The notes: generated by a model not told the origin, from the letters alone. A DNA stretch of 8,246 bases from CAYNFH01 sp964396385 (GCA_964396385.1 CAYNFH010000264.1:1-8246), one strand, 5' to 3'. Counted from the first letter of the stretch, positions 1 to 6,474 are shown. Program-made: numbers and translations.

Positions 1-3000
1 TGCCCGCGACGGCGGGCAGCCAGCCGCAGGCTCCCGAGCGGCAGGGATCCTGCCTCCCGCGTCTACCCCGCGCCGTACCGAATCGCTGCACGACCTGCCT
101 GCCCCGGCCGTTCCAGCAGGCGGCGCATCGCTCAATGACCTGTCTACCGCGGATGCCCGCACCACGCCTCATCGCCTCATCGCCTCATCGCCCCATCCGA
201 GTTCACCCCCTCATGTTCTCTGGTCCGGACCGCTGTTTGATGCCAGCGGGTACGGGGAGGAATCCCGCCACTGCCTCCTTGCCCTGGATCATGCATTATC
301 CGGCGAGTCGGCGAAGGCCGACTTTGTGTCCTCCGTTGGCGCGATTTCAACCGCCGGCCCCGCGCTCGCCGCGTCCGCGGTTTGGCGCGATGACGCGTCG
401 CTGCCGGAAGAGGAGCGGGCGCGGCTGGAGGCGCTCTGCGCCCGGACACCGGAGCCAGGATTCATCCACATCGTCCATGACTTCGCGCCCCGGTTTGAGC
501 GCCGGCCGGATGCCGCGTTCTGCATCGGGCGGACGGTGTTTGAGACAGACCGGCTGCCGCAGGAGTGGGTGGATGCCTGCAACCGGATGGACCAGGTGTG
601 GGTGCTGAGCGAGTTCAACTGCCGCACATTCGCCAAGAGCGGGGTGGATGCGGGCAAGCTCGTGGTCATCCCCGGCTGCTTCGACCCCAGACCGTTCCTC
701 GCCGGGGACTCCACGGCTCATCGCCTCATCGCCTCATCGCCTCATCTGCCCTTCACCTTCCTCTCTATCTTCGACTGGACGCTGCACAAGGGCTGGGACG
801 TGCTGCTGCGCGGCTTCTACGAGGCATTCGGGAACCGCACGGACGTCGCGCTGGTGCTGAAGGTCTGGTCCAGCCTGGGCTACGGGCCGGACGGCATACG
901 CGAGCAAGCAGCCAGGTTCGTCTCCAAGAAGCTCGGCCGCGACCTCCTCTCCGATTCCCGCATCCGCTTCATAGACGAGCGGCTCTCCCACGCGGAGCTG
1001 ATCGCCCTCTACAAAGCCTGTAACGCCTTCGTGCTCCCGAGCCGGGGCGAGGGGTGGGGCCGGCCCTATATGGAGGCGATGGCCGCCGGACTGCCCACCA
1101 TCGGCACGAACTGGAGCGGCAACACGGAGTTCATGAAGCCGGACAACAGCTTCCTCATAGACTGCAAGGTCATCCCGGTTCCGGAGCAGGGCTGGCGCGA
1201 GATCCCGGTCTACCGCGGCCACCGCTGGGCCGAACCGGACCGCCAGCACCTCAAGAAGCTCATGCGCTATGTTGTGGACCACCGAAGCCAGGCCGCCGAC
1301 GTGGCCCGCCGCGGCCGGGAGTACCTCACAACCCACTTCAGCCAGGAGGCAATAGGGAAGAAGATGCTAGAAGCGCTGGCACTACTTGAGGCCAAACTTG
1401 GTGGGCGACCAAAACCGGGTGGCGGCGGGCGCCCCTGCCCGCCCCCGGGCACGGAGGCCCGGGGCTACTCGGTGGAGAGCCAAGGTCCCGTTGCGGACAG
1501 TGTCCCAGAACAGGTGGACCGTCTGGAGCAGGTCTCCACTCGCCCCTCCATTTCGATACCGTCTTCGACGTCCGGTGATCGCCCGCCCACGCTGTCCCCC
1601 GGTCACCTTGTCACCTTGTCACCTTGTCACCCTGTCATCCTCCGCTGGGAGGGTGCGTTCTTCAACTGGCACAGCCTGGCCCACGTGAACCGCGAGCTGT
1701 GCCTGGCCCTGCTGGAGAGCGGCCAGGTGGAGCTGGGGCTGCTCCCTACCGAGCCGGCAGCCTTCACGGCGGAACAGGAGTCGCGGTTTGGCCGGCTGGA
1801 GGGGCTCGTCGGCGCGCCGCTCAGCGGACCGGCGGCCGTGCATGTGCGCAACTTCTTCCCGCCCGCTTTCGCGGCCCCTGCCGATGGTCACCTGGTGCTG
1901 ATCCAGCCGTGGGAGTTCGGGTCACTGCCCAAGCACTGGGTCCAGTCCATCAAAGCTAACGTGGCAGAGATTTGGTGTCCCAGCTCCTATGTCCGCGATG
2001 TCTACCGCGCCGCCGGCATTCCGGAGGAGAGGCTCTTTATCATCCCTCACGGCGTGGACACAAGCGTCTTCCACCCGGGTGCAGAGCCTTCCGTATTGCC
2101 TGAAGGGCGACGGAACATGGAGTGCGGACCGCCTCCGGATTCCGGCGCGCCTCATCGCCTCATCGCCTCATCACCTCATCGGCCGTTCACGTTTCTGTAC
2201 GTCGGCGGCACTATCCACCGCAAGGGGATCGATGTCCTGCTGGCCGCCTACCTGCGTGCCTTCTCCGCCACGGATAACGTCCGGCTGGTTATCAAGGACA
2301 CGTGCACCCAGACCGCCTACCGGCACATGCACTGGCGGGAGAAGATCCTGCCCTTTACCGCAGAGCCCAGCTTCCCATCCATCACTTACCTGGACCAGGA
2401 CCTTTCACCCGACCAGCTGGCGACCCTCTACACCTCTGCACACTGTTTGGTGCAGCCGTATCGCGGCGAAGGGTTCTGCCTGCCGGCGCTGGAGGCGATG
2501 GCCTGCGGGCTGCCGGTGATCGCCACGGCGGGTGGCGCCACGGACGACTTCATTGATGAGGCGGTCGGTTGGCGGATCCCGGCGGAGAGGCGCTGCTTTG
2601 AGACCAACCAGGTGGGCGAGTGGGAGTGCGCGGACCGGCCTTGGCTCCTGGAGCCTTCCGTAGATGAGCTGGTCCGCCTGATGCGCGAGGCGTACTCGAA
2701 TCCGCAGGAAGCCAGAGCAAGGGGAGTCCGTGCCCGGGAGCGGGTGGAGATTGGCTGGACCTGGCGGCATGCAGCGATGCAGGCACTGGAGCGCGTCAAC
2801 GCCCTCGGCCACTCGCCCCGCGCCACCCGGGCGGCTGGCTCGCAGCCACTAACGTACTCCGGTTCACCCTGTCACCCTGTCACCTTGTCACCTTGTCATC
2901 CGACGATCTCCCTCTGCATGATCGTCCGCGACGAGGAGCGGGTCATCGGCGACTGCCTCCGGAGCGCCAGGCCATGGTTCGATGAGATGATCGTGGTGGA

Positions 3001-4441
3001 CACCGGCTCGACAGACCGGACGGTGGAGATCGCCCGGGAGCACGGGGCGCACGTCTTTCACTTTCCATGGACGGACAGCTTCGCAGAAGCCAGGAACGAA
3101 TCACTCCGGCACGCGACGGGAGATTGGATTTTCTGGATGGACGCCGATGACACGCTGCCGGAGCAGACCGGCCGTGCTATTCGGGCGGCGGCAGCCCACG
3201 CTCCCCAGGAGGTGGTCGGCTTCGTAGTCCCAGTCCAGTTCGTGGACGACCTGTCCGGCCCATCACCCATCACCCATCACCTATCACCCTCCTCCGGCAC
3301 CCGCGTAGACCACGTCAAGCTCTTTCGCAACCTGCCCGGCCTCCAGTTCGAAGGGCGCATCCACGAGCAGATCCTGCCCTCGCTCCGGGAGCGCGGCGGC
3401 CAGATCGCCCGCATCGACGCGGTAGTGCTCCATTCCGGCTACGATACCTCGCCGGAAGGACAGGCGAAGAAGCGCGCCCGGGACGCCAAGCTCCTGAAGC
3501 TGGACCTGGCGGAGCGGCCCGACCATCCCTTCGTCCTCTTCAACCTGGGAATGACCGACCACTACGGCGGCGAGCACGAGGCGGCCGTGAGCTGGCTGCG
3601 GCGCTGCATCGCAGTCTCGCCCTCCGGCCAGTCGCACCTGCGCAAAGCCTATGCCCTGCTCGCGCTTTCTCTGCGGGAGCTCGGGCGGACGGAGGAGTGC
3701 CTGGGGGCCATCGAGGAGGGGCTGAAGGAGGCGCCGGGCGACCCAGAGCTGCACTTCCATGCCGGCCACACACTCACCACCGTCGGCCGGTATCAGGAGG
3801 CGCGCTCCCACTATGAGCGAGTGGTGGGCGCGGACATCTCCGCCCACTTCTCCAGCGTGGACGTGGGGATACTCGGCTACAAGACCTTCCACAACCTGGC
3901 GGCGGTCTGTTCCGTTCTGGGCGACTACCCGGCGGCCCGGGGATGGTGGAGCAAGGCCGTAGAATCGGCTCCGAAGTTCCTGCCCAGCGTGTTTGACCTC
4001 TGCAACGCAGCCCTGGCCCAGCATGACTGGCCCACTGCCCAGAAGATGCTGGAGGCGGTCTACGCGGTGGAAGGCGCGGGCGAGAGCTGGGCCGCCATGG
4101 GCGCGCGGTTGGCGGAAGAGGAGCGCGGCCCGGATGCCGCCCTGCGGTTCCTCCAGGAAGCGGTGGCGGCCCATCCGGGGCCGACCGGGCCACGGCTGGT
4201 GCTGGTGCGGCGGCTGCTGCAGCAGGAGCGGGAGGAGGAGGCCGTCCCGCACCTGGTGGAGCTTGAGAAAGCCGGAGTGGCCGAAGCCGCGTTCTACCTG
4301 GGCATCTCCGGCATCCGGAGGGGAGACTACCCTTCCGCACTTTCCGCAATGGAGCGGGCGCTGGAGCTGAACCCCGCGCACGAGGAGACGCGGACGCAGG
4401 TGGAGCATCTGCGCCGCGCGCTCTCGGCGCAGCAGGTCTGA
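1..4441 (+). CDS. Giant multi-domain glycosyltransferase: GT4 - GT4 - GT2 - TPR (5' end outside window)
   Basis: Probably transfers several sugars in succession from activated donors to a surface glycan or glycoprotein; substrates are unknown. The frame is open from base 2 and has no ATG, GTG or TTG before GTG 326. That GTG would remove the GT4 signature WSGPLFDASGYGEESR (from nt 221), so the true start lies left of the window. Counting residues from base 2: 1-70 is a Pro/Ala-rich linker. About 71-463 is the first GT4-type GT-B domain, with its E-x7-E motif at E350/E358. About 546-932 is the second GT4-type domain, with E823/E831. About 968-1165 is a GT2-type GT-A domain with DTGSTD (1000-1005), the DxD-type motif DADD (1047-1050) and GRIHE (1118-1122), resembling SunS-like TPR-bearing transferases. 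About 1175-1478 is a TPR solenoid. No membrane segment is seen, so it is probably cytosolic. Four of six tandem-repeat tracts lie in linkers or just before a domain, and three tracts in all lie inside domains (see repeat entries). The fold calls are firm; the acceptor is unknown. Confidence 0.9.
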   Translation, partial: ARDGGQPAAGSRAAGILPPASTPRRTESLHDLPAPAVPAGGASLNDLSTADARTTPHRLIASSPHPSSPPHVLWSGPLFDASGYGEESRHCLLALDHALSGESAKADFVSSVGAISTAGPALAASAVWRDDASLPEEERARLEALCARTPEPGFIHIVHDFAPRFERRPDAAFCIGRTVFETDRLPQEWVDACNRMDQVWVLSEFNCRTFAKSGVDAGKLVVIPGCFDPRPFLAGDSTAHRLIASSPHLPFTFLSIFDWTLHKGWDVLLRGFYEAFGNRTDVALVLKVWSSLGYGPDGIREQAARFVSKKLGRDLLSDSRIRFIDERLSHAELIALYKACNAFVLPSRGEGWGRPYMEAMAAGLPTIGTNWSGNTEFMKPDNSFLIDCKVIPVPEQGWREIPVYRGHRWAEPDRQHLKKLMRYVVDHRSQAADVARRGREYLTTHFSQEAIGKKMLEALALLEAKLGGRPKPGGGGRPCPPPGTEARGYSVESQGPVADSVPEQVDRLEQVSTRPSISIPSSTSGDRPPTLSPGHLVTLSPCHPVILRWEGAFFNWHSLAHVNRELCLALLESGQVELGLLPTEPAAFTAEQESRFGRLEGLVGAPLSGPAAVHVRNFFPPAFAAPADGHLVLIQPWEFGSLPKHWVQSIKANVAEIWCPSSYVRDVYRAAGIPEERLFIIPHGVDTSVFHPGAEPSVLPEGRRNMECGPPPDSGAPHRLIASSPHRPFTFLYVGGTIHRKGIDVLLAAYLRAFSATDNVRLVIKDTCTQTAYRHMHWREKILPFTAEPSFPSITYLDQDLSPDQLATLYTSAHCLVQPYRGEGFCLPALEAMACGLPVIATAGGATDDFIDEAVGWRIPAERRCFETNQVGEWECADRPWLLEPSVDELVRLMREAYSNPQEARARGVRARERVEIGWTWRHAAMQALERVNALGHSPRATRAAGSQPLTYSGSPCHPVTLSPCHPTISLCMIVRDEERVIGDCLRSARPWFDEMIVVDTGSTDRTVEIAREHGAHVFHFPWTDSFAEARNESLRHATGDWIFWMDADDTLPEQTGRAIRAAAAHAPQEVVGFVVPVQFVDDLSGPSPITHHLSPSSGTRVDHVKLFRNLPGLQFEGRIHEQILPSLRERGGQIARIDAVVLHSGYDTSPEGQAKKRARDAKLLKLDLAERPDHPFVLFNLGMTDHYGGEHEAAVSWLRRCIAVSPSGQSHLRKAYALLALSLRELGRTEECLGAIEEGLKEAPGDPELHFHAGHTLTTVGRYQEARSHYERVVGADISAHFSSVDVGILGYKTFHNLAAVCSVLGDYPAARGWWSKAVESAPKFLPSVFDLCNAALAQHDWPTAQKMLEAVYAVEGAGESWAAMGARLAEEERGPDAALRFLQEAVAAHPGPTGPRLVLVRRLLQQEREEEAVPHLVELEKAGVAEAAFYLGISGIRRGDYPSALSAMERALELNPAHEETRTQVEHLRRALSAQQV
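167..198 (+). repeat. Tandem repeat tract 1, 8-bp unit CCTCATCG, four units
   Basis: Three perfect copies of CCTCATCG (167-190) are followed by one degenerate copy, CCCCATCC (191-198). In the gene's frame it reads PHRLIASSPHP. It sits in the linker just before the first GT4 domain (domain start about nt 212). The unit length is not a multiple of three, so gaining or losing one unit would shift the frame. Confidence 0.95.
716..747 (+). repeat. Tandem repeat tract 2, 8-bp unit CCTCATCG, four units
   Basis: Two perfect units (724-739) are flanked by one-mismatch units GCTCATCG (716-723) and CCTCATCT (740-747). It encodes AHRLIASSPHL in the same codon phase as tracts 1 and 4. It lies inside the first GT4 domain, in the loop joining the N-terminal Rossmann lobe to the C-terminal lobe, just before PFTFLSIFDW. 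Confidence 0.95.
1424..1464 (+). repeat. Two adjacent perfect GC hairpins in the GT4-GT4 linker
   Basis: GGCGGGC (1424-1430) pairs with GCCCGCC (1437-1443) around a 6-nt loop. Immediately after, CCCCGGGC (1443-1450) pairs with GCCCGGGG (1457-1464) around a 6-nt loop. Both encode a Gly/Pro/Arg-rich linker between catalytic domains. There is no T tract, so these are not intrinsic terminators. They look like palindromic repeat DNA taken into the reading frame. Confidence 0.7.
1603..1640 (+). repeat. Tandem repeat tract 3, 8-bp unit TCACCTTG, four units plus TCATCC
   Basis: Three TCACCTTG copies and one TCACCCTG (1603-1634) end in the partial unit TCATCC (1635-1640). It encodes HLVTLSPCHPVI in the linker just before the second GT4 domain. 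The same arrangement, including the TCATCC ending, recurs in tract 5. Confidence 0.95.
2150..2181 (+). repeat. Tandem repeat tract 4, 8-bp unit CCTCATCG, four units
   Basis: Three perfect units and one variant CCTCATCA (2166-2173). It encodes PHRLIASSPHR and sits in the inter-lobe loop of the second GT4 domain, just before PFTFLYVGGT. This is the structural equivalent of tract 2 in the first GT4 domain. Tract starts are 1434 bp apart, a multiple of three. Confidence 0.95.
2864..2901 (+). repeat. Tandem repeat tract 5, 8-bp unit TCACCYTG, four units plus TCATCC
   Basis: Two TCACCCTG and two TCACCTTG units (2864-2895) end in TCATCC (2896-2901). It encodes SPCHPVTLSPCHP in the linker immediately before the GT2 domain, which begins TISLCMIVRDEE at about nt 2903. 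Confidence 0.95.
3259..3286 (+). repeat. Tandem repeat tract 6, 7-bp unit CCCATCA, four units
   Basis: Three perfect CCCATCA units and one variant CCTATCA. It encodes SPITHHLSP within a loop of the GT2 domain between VQFVDDLSG and GTRVDHVKLF. The unit differs from the 8-bp families but has the same four-unit length and also occupies a probable surface loop. Confidence 0.93.
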
Positions 4442-4454
4442 AAGGAGAAACGAG

Positions 4455-4718
4455 ATGGCGACCATCTACCAGCACTGGACCGGCAGCCTCACGGCCCGGG
4501 AAGAGCATATCCACAGCGAGACCAACAGCATCGATTCCTGGTTCCCTGGGCCGGCGCCTGCGGGAGCGACAAAGCTGGCGGAAGACCGCTTCGATACGCC
4601 GGCGGAGGTGTTCCACGGCGTCCAGCACGCCCGTATCCGGGTGGGGCCGGTCTCCGTCACGGTGGGGGAGGACGTGCTGTTCCAGGGCACGGTCGAGTAC
4701 TTCCAGGGGCAGGGGTAA
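4455..4718 (+). CDS. Small conserved-looking protein of unknown function (87 aa)
   Basis: I do not recognise this protein. It is acidic to neutral and soluble, with no signal peptide or membrane helix. The N-terminal half is polar (HWTGSLTAREEHIHSE), followed by a Pro/Gly-rich stretch. The C-terminal half alternates like beta strands (ARIRVGPVSVTVGEDVLFQG, about residues 59-78). ATG 4455 is well supported: AAGGAG (4442-4447) sits seven bases upstream, and the gap to the preceding glycosyltransferase stop is only 13 bases, so the two are very probably co-transcribed. Coding is supported by the strong ribosome site, the tight packing and GC-rich third positions like its neighbours. The size and position, with a peptidase next, would suit a small structural or accessory protein, but that is a guess. 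Confidence 0.75.
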   Translation: MATIYQHWTGSLTAREEHIHSETNSIDSWFPGPAPAGATKLAEDRFDTPAEVFHGVQHARIRVGPVSVTVGEDVLFQGTVEYFQGQG

Positions 4719-4758
4719 GGATCAGCAGCCCCACGCCTGGCAAGAGGAAGGATACAAG

Positions 4759-5313
4759 ATGGAAGACTTTACGGAGCTGGTGGATGTACCGCCGGCCGAA
4801 GATATGAACAGCGGACTGCATTCGGCGTCTGAGGCGACGATGCTGGCCATCTTTGGCCGGCCGGGGCCGCTTACGGCGGACTGCTCGGACGCCACCAACC
4901 CGGACGTTGAGGCGCTGCTCGTAACGGCCGACGTGGGGCCGTTCCGGGTGCGGGGGCTCCGGCCCGCGGTGGAGTCGCTGCAGGAGCTATTCGATCAGCT
5001 CAAACAGGAGTGCCCCGATCTCTATGCAGCCGTGAAGACGGACGGGATGTTCTGTTGCCGGCACAAGCGCCGCAATCCGGCCGAGTACTCCAACCATTCC
5101 TGGGACACGGCCATCGACCTTCACTTCGGCGACGGGCCGGTGCCGCAGGGGGAGCCGAAGACCGAGCGCGGCGTGCTGGAGCTGTATCCGCACTTTCACG
5201 CGCATGGCTGGTACTGGGGCGCAGGCTTCTCCGGCGCCAGTGTGGACAGCATGCACTTTGAGCTGAGCGAGGAGGTGGTGCGTACCCTGGCCGCACAGCC
5301 CCTTGCCGGATAG
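4759..5313 (+). CDS. M15-family zinc peptidase (VanY / L-Ala-D-Glu endolysin type, Peptidase_M15_4-like)
   Basis: Predicted metallopeptidase that cleaves peptidoglycan stem peptides. The family signature is clear. SNHSWDTAIDL gives zinc ligands H113 and D120, and VDSMHFE gives catalytic D163 and zinc ligand H166, preceded by GWYWGAG (150-156). The seven- and three-residue spacings match M15 phage endolysins such as Ply500. The N-terminal part (PGPLTADCSDATNP, DVGPFRVRGLRPAVESL) also resembles the long form of this family. The usual Gly of SxHxxGxAxD is Asp116 here. There is no signal peptide, so the enzyme would need a holin, lysis or another export route, or it acts on cytosolic fragments. 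ATG 4759 has AGGAAGGA (4745-4752) six bases upstream. It lies in a run with the 87-aa gene before it and the 182-aa gene after. A phage or tail-associated lysin is the favoured reading; a housekeeping carboxypeptidase is possible. Confidence 0.88.
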   Translation: MEDFTELVDVPPAEDMNSGLHSASEATMLAIFGRPGPLTADCSDATNPDVEALLVTADVGPFRVRGLRPAVESLQELFDQLKQECPDLYAAVKTDGMFCCRHKRRNPAEYSNHSWDTAIDLHFGDGPVPQGEPKTERGVLELYPHFHAHGWYWGAGFSGASVDSMHFELSEEVVRTLAAQPLAG

Positions 5314-5344
5314 CGTTTGGGCACTTACACTGAAGCATCATTGC

Positions 5345-5351
5345 CAGGAGG
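5345..5351 (+). promoter_or_regulatory. Ribosome binding site deciding the start at 5359
   Basis: CAGGAGG ends seven bases before ATG 5359. The in-frame TTG at 5317 lies upstream of this site and only four bases after the previous stop, with no ribosome site of its own, so ATG 5359 is preferred. Confidence 0.8.
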
Positions 5352-5358
5352 ATGGCAG

Positions 5359-5907
5359 ATGCGCTTCACGGACATCGTACTTGTCGGTTCTCAGATCCAC
5401 TCCCGCGCCATGGTCGATTCGGACGAGTTGGATCTGGATCTGATGGAAGAGGCGAGCGACTGCCTCTCCGTATTGGAGCGGGGAGGGCTGTGGCAGCGGC
5501 GGCAAGGTGGTCGTGTGCTCTACGAGGTGGCCGGTGGGATTCCCTACGTTGAGCCGGCTCCGGAGACTCCAAAGGAGAAAGACCCGGGGCAGTTCTTTCT
5601 CCGCACCAGCCTCCCCGCTGGTGAGTTGCTGACCGTGCACTTCGTGATGCCGGAAGGCGTGAAGGCTCGCCTGCGTACGTCGCTGCTCCAGGCCTATATG
5701 GCATTCAGCCTCGGCGCGTCCAGAGCGTTCCGCGATCCGCTGGACGTCCGGGAGTGGGACGATCAAACCGAGGCGGCGTTGCTTTCGGCGGTGCCGCTCT
5801 GCGCGACCATTCCCGTGGTCTGGCCCGGTGAGGAGGTCGAGGCAGACCTCATGGACTTCTATCCTTGCCTGGCTGCGGCCAAGCTGCTGAGCGACGCCGC
5901 CCGGTAG
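5359..5907 (+). CDS. Protein of unknown function (182 aa)
   Basis: I do not recognise a family. The protein is soluble and acidic, with no signal peptide, membrane helix or obvious catalytic motif. It begins MRFTDIVLVGSQIH, has an acidic helix-like stretch (DSDELDLDLMEEASDCLSVL), a middle segment with Pro and Glu (EPAPETPKEKDPGQ) that may be a linker, and a C-terminal half mixing strands and helices (LLTVHFVMPEGVKARL, TEAALLSAVPLCATIPVVW). It could be two small domains joined by that linker. The start is set by CAGGAGG just upstream. It follows the M15 peptidase stop by 45 bases and precedes the LexA-like gene by 42 bases, so it is probably in the same transcript. Coding is supported by the ribosome site and GC-rich third positions. 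Confidence 0.75.
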   Translation: MRFTDIVLVGSQIHSRAMVDSDELDLDLMEEASDCLSVLERGGLWQRRQGGRVLYEVAGGIPYVEPAPETPKEKDPGQFFLRTSLPAGELLTVHFVMPEGVKARLRTSLLQAYMAFSLGASRAFRDPLDVREWDDQTEAALLSAVPLCATIPVVWPGEEVEADLMDFYPCLAAAKLLSDAAR

Positions 5908-5932
5908 CGGGCGTGTCCGGTTCCTCCAGTGA

Positions 5933-5940
5933 AAGGAAGG
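5933..5940 (+). promoter_or_regulatory. Ribosome binding site deciding the start at 5950
   Basis: AAGGAAGG lies nine bases before ATG 5950. The in-frame GTG at 5929 starts before this site and would place it inside the coding region, so ATG 5950 is the better start. Confidence 0.7.
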
Positions 5941-5949
5941 TCGTGGACG

Positions 5950-6474
5950 ATGATCATCCAGGCAGCCACAACCCTCACCGCTCCTCCGATGAAAGAGATC
6001 ACGCGCCGCACAACGAAGCCTCCCCGGATCAAGATGGTGAATCTCGGGCTCACGGCGGAGGAGATTGTCTTCTGCGAGCGTGACGGGCGTACTGTTCAGG
6101 AGACGATCCACTACCTCATCCGTAGCGCGATGGCCAGGCCCGATGGCGAGGAGGATCTTGCTTCTGGGAATGGTGGCCGGGAGTCCCGGAAGGTTGCCGT
6201 GCGAATCAAGGTGGGAGGGCTCACCCTTCGCCAGCTTGAAGTGCTGCAGGCAGTTGCTCAGTACATTGAGGAGCACCGCGTCTCACCCAGGATCAAGGAC
6301 GTGGCTTCTGACATCGGGCGCCAGCCGTGCTCCGCGGAAGCGTTACTGAACGTACTGGAGCACAAGGGTATGCTCAAGCGGACATGGCGCCAGAGCCGAT
6401 CGATGCAGTTGACAGGGGAAGGAGTTGCTGCACTGAAGGAGGCGGAGCAACAATTGGCTGGCCATCGTCGTTAG
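5950..6474 (+). CDS. LexA-like winged-helix DNA-binding protein lacking the S24 protease domain (174 aa)
   Basis: Predicted transcription regulator. Residues 91-155 fit the LexA DNA-binding winged helix: LTLRQLEVLQAVAQYIEEHR, then SPRIKDVASDIGRQ as the helix-turn-helix, LLNVLEHKGMLKR as the recognition/wing region, and a final R-x-M-x-L strand. In LexA this domain is N-terminal and followed by a self-cleaving Ser-Lys protease; here it is C-terminal and the protein ends about 20 residues later, so RecA-triggered self-cleavage is not expected. Residues 26-62 (IKMVNLGLTAEEI, GRTVQETIHYLIRSAM) have the strand-helix-helix pattern of a ribbon-helix-helix domain, but this is a weak inference. A polar linker (63-88) joins the halves. 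It is the last gene of the tight cluster and is followed by a 28-nt palindrome, a candidate operator for it. A generic MarR-like or phage regulator is the alternative reading. Confidence 0.78.
   Translation: MIIQAATTLTAPPMKEITRRTTKPPRIKMVNLGLTAEEIVFCERDGRTVQETIHYLIRSAMARPDGEEDLASGNGGRESRKVAVRIKVGGLTLRQLEVLQAVAQYIEEHRVSPRIKDVASDIGRQPCSAEALLNVLEHKGMLKRTWRQSRSMQLTGEGVAALKEAEQQLAGHRR

Noticed and set aside
1424..1464. Intrinsic terminator at the paired GC hairpins
   Set aside because: The hairpins are inside an open reading frame and no T-rich run follows.
167..2901. Possible CRISPR array from the repeated tracts
   Set aside because: The units are 7-8 bp in direct tandem with no spacers, and they lie inside a coding sequence.
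326..4441. GTG 326 as start of the glycosyltransferase gene
   Set aside because: The frame is open to the left edge, and a start at 326 would delete the conserved first strand of the GT4 domain (WSGPLFDASGYGEESR). No ribosome site precedes it.
3284..4465. Long minus-strand frame of 393 codons
   Set aside because: It is antisense to the TPR region, whose + strand protein has clear repeat structure. Long antisense frames are common in GC-rich DNA.
5317..5358. TTG 5317 as start of the 182-aa gene
   Set aside because: CAGGAGG at 5345-5351 sits correctly for ATG 5359, and the extra 14 residues add nothing recognisable.
5338..6276. Minus-strand frame of 312 codons
   Set aside because: It overlaps two + strand genes with good ribosome sites, and its His/Arg/Leu-rich product shows no recognisable domain.
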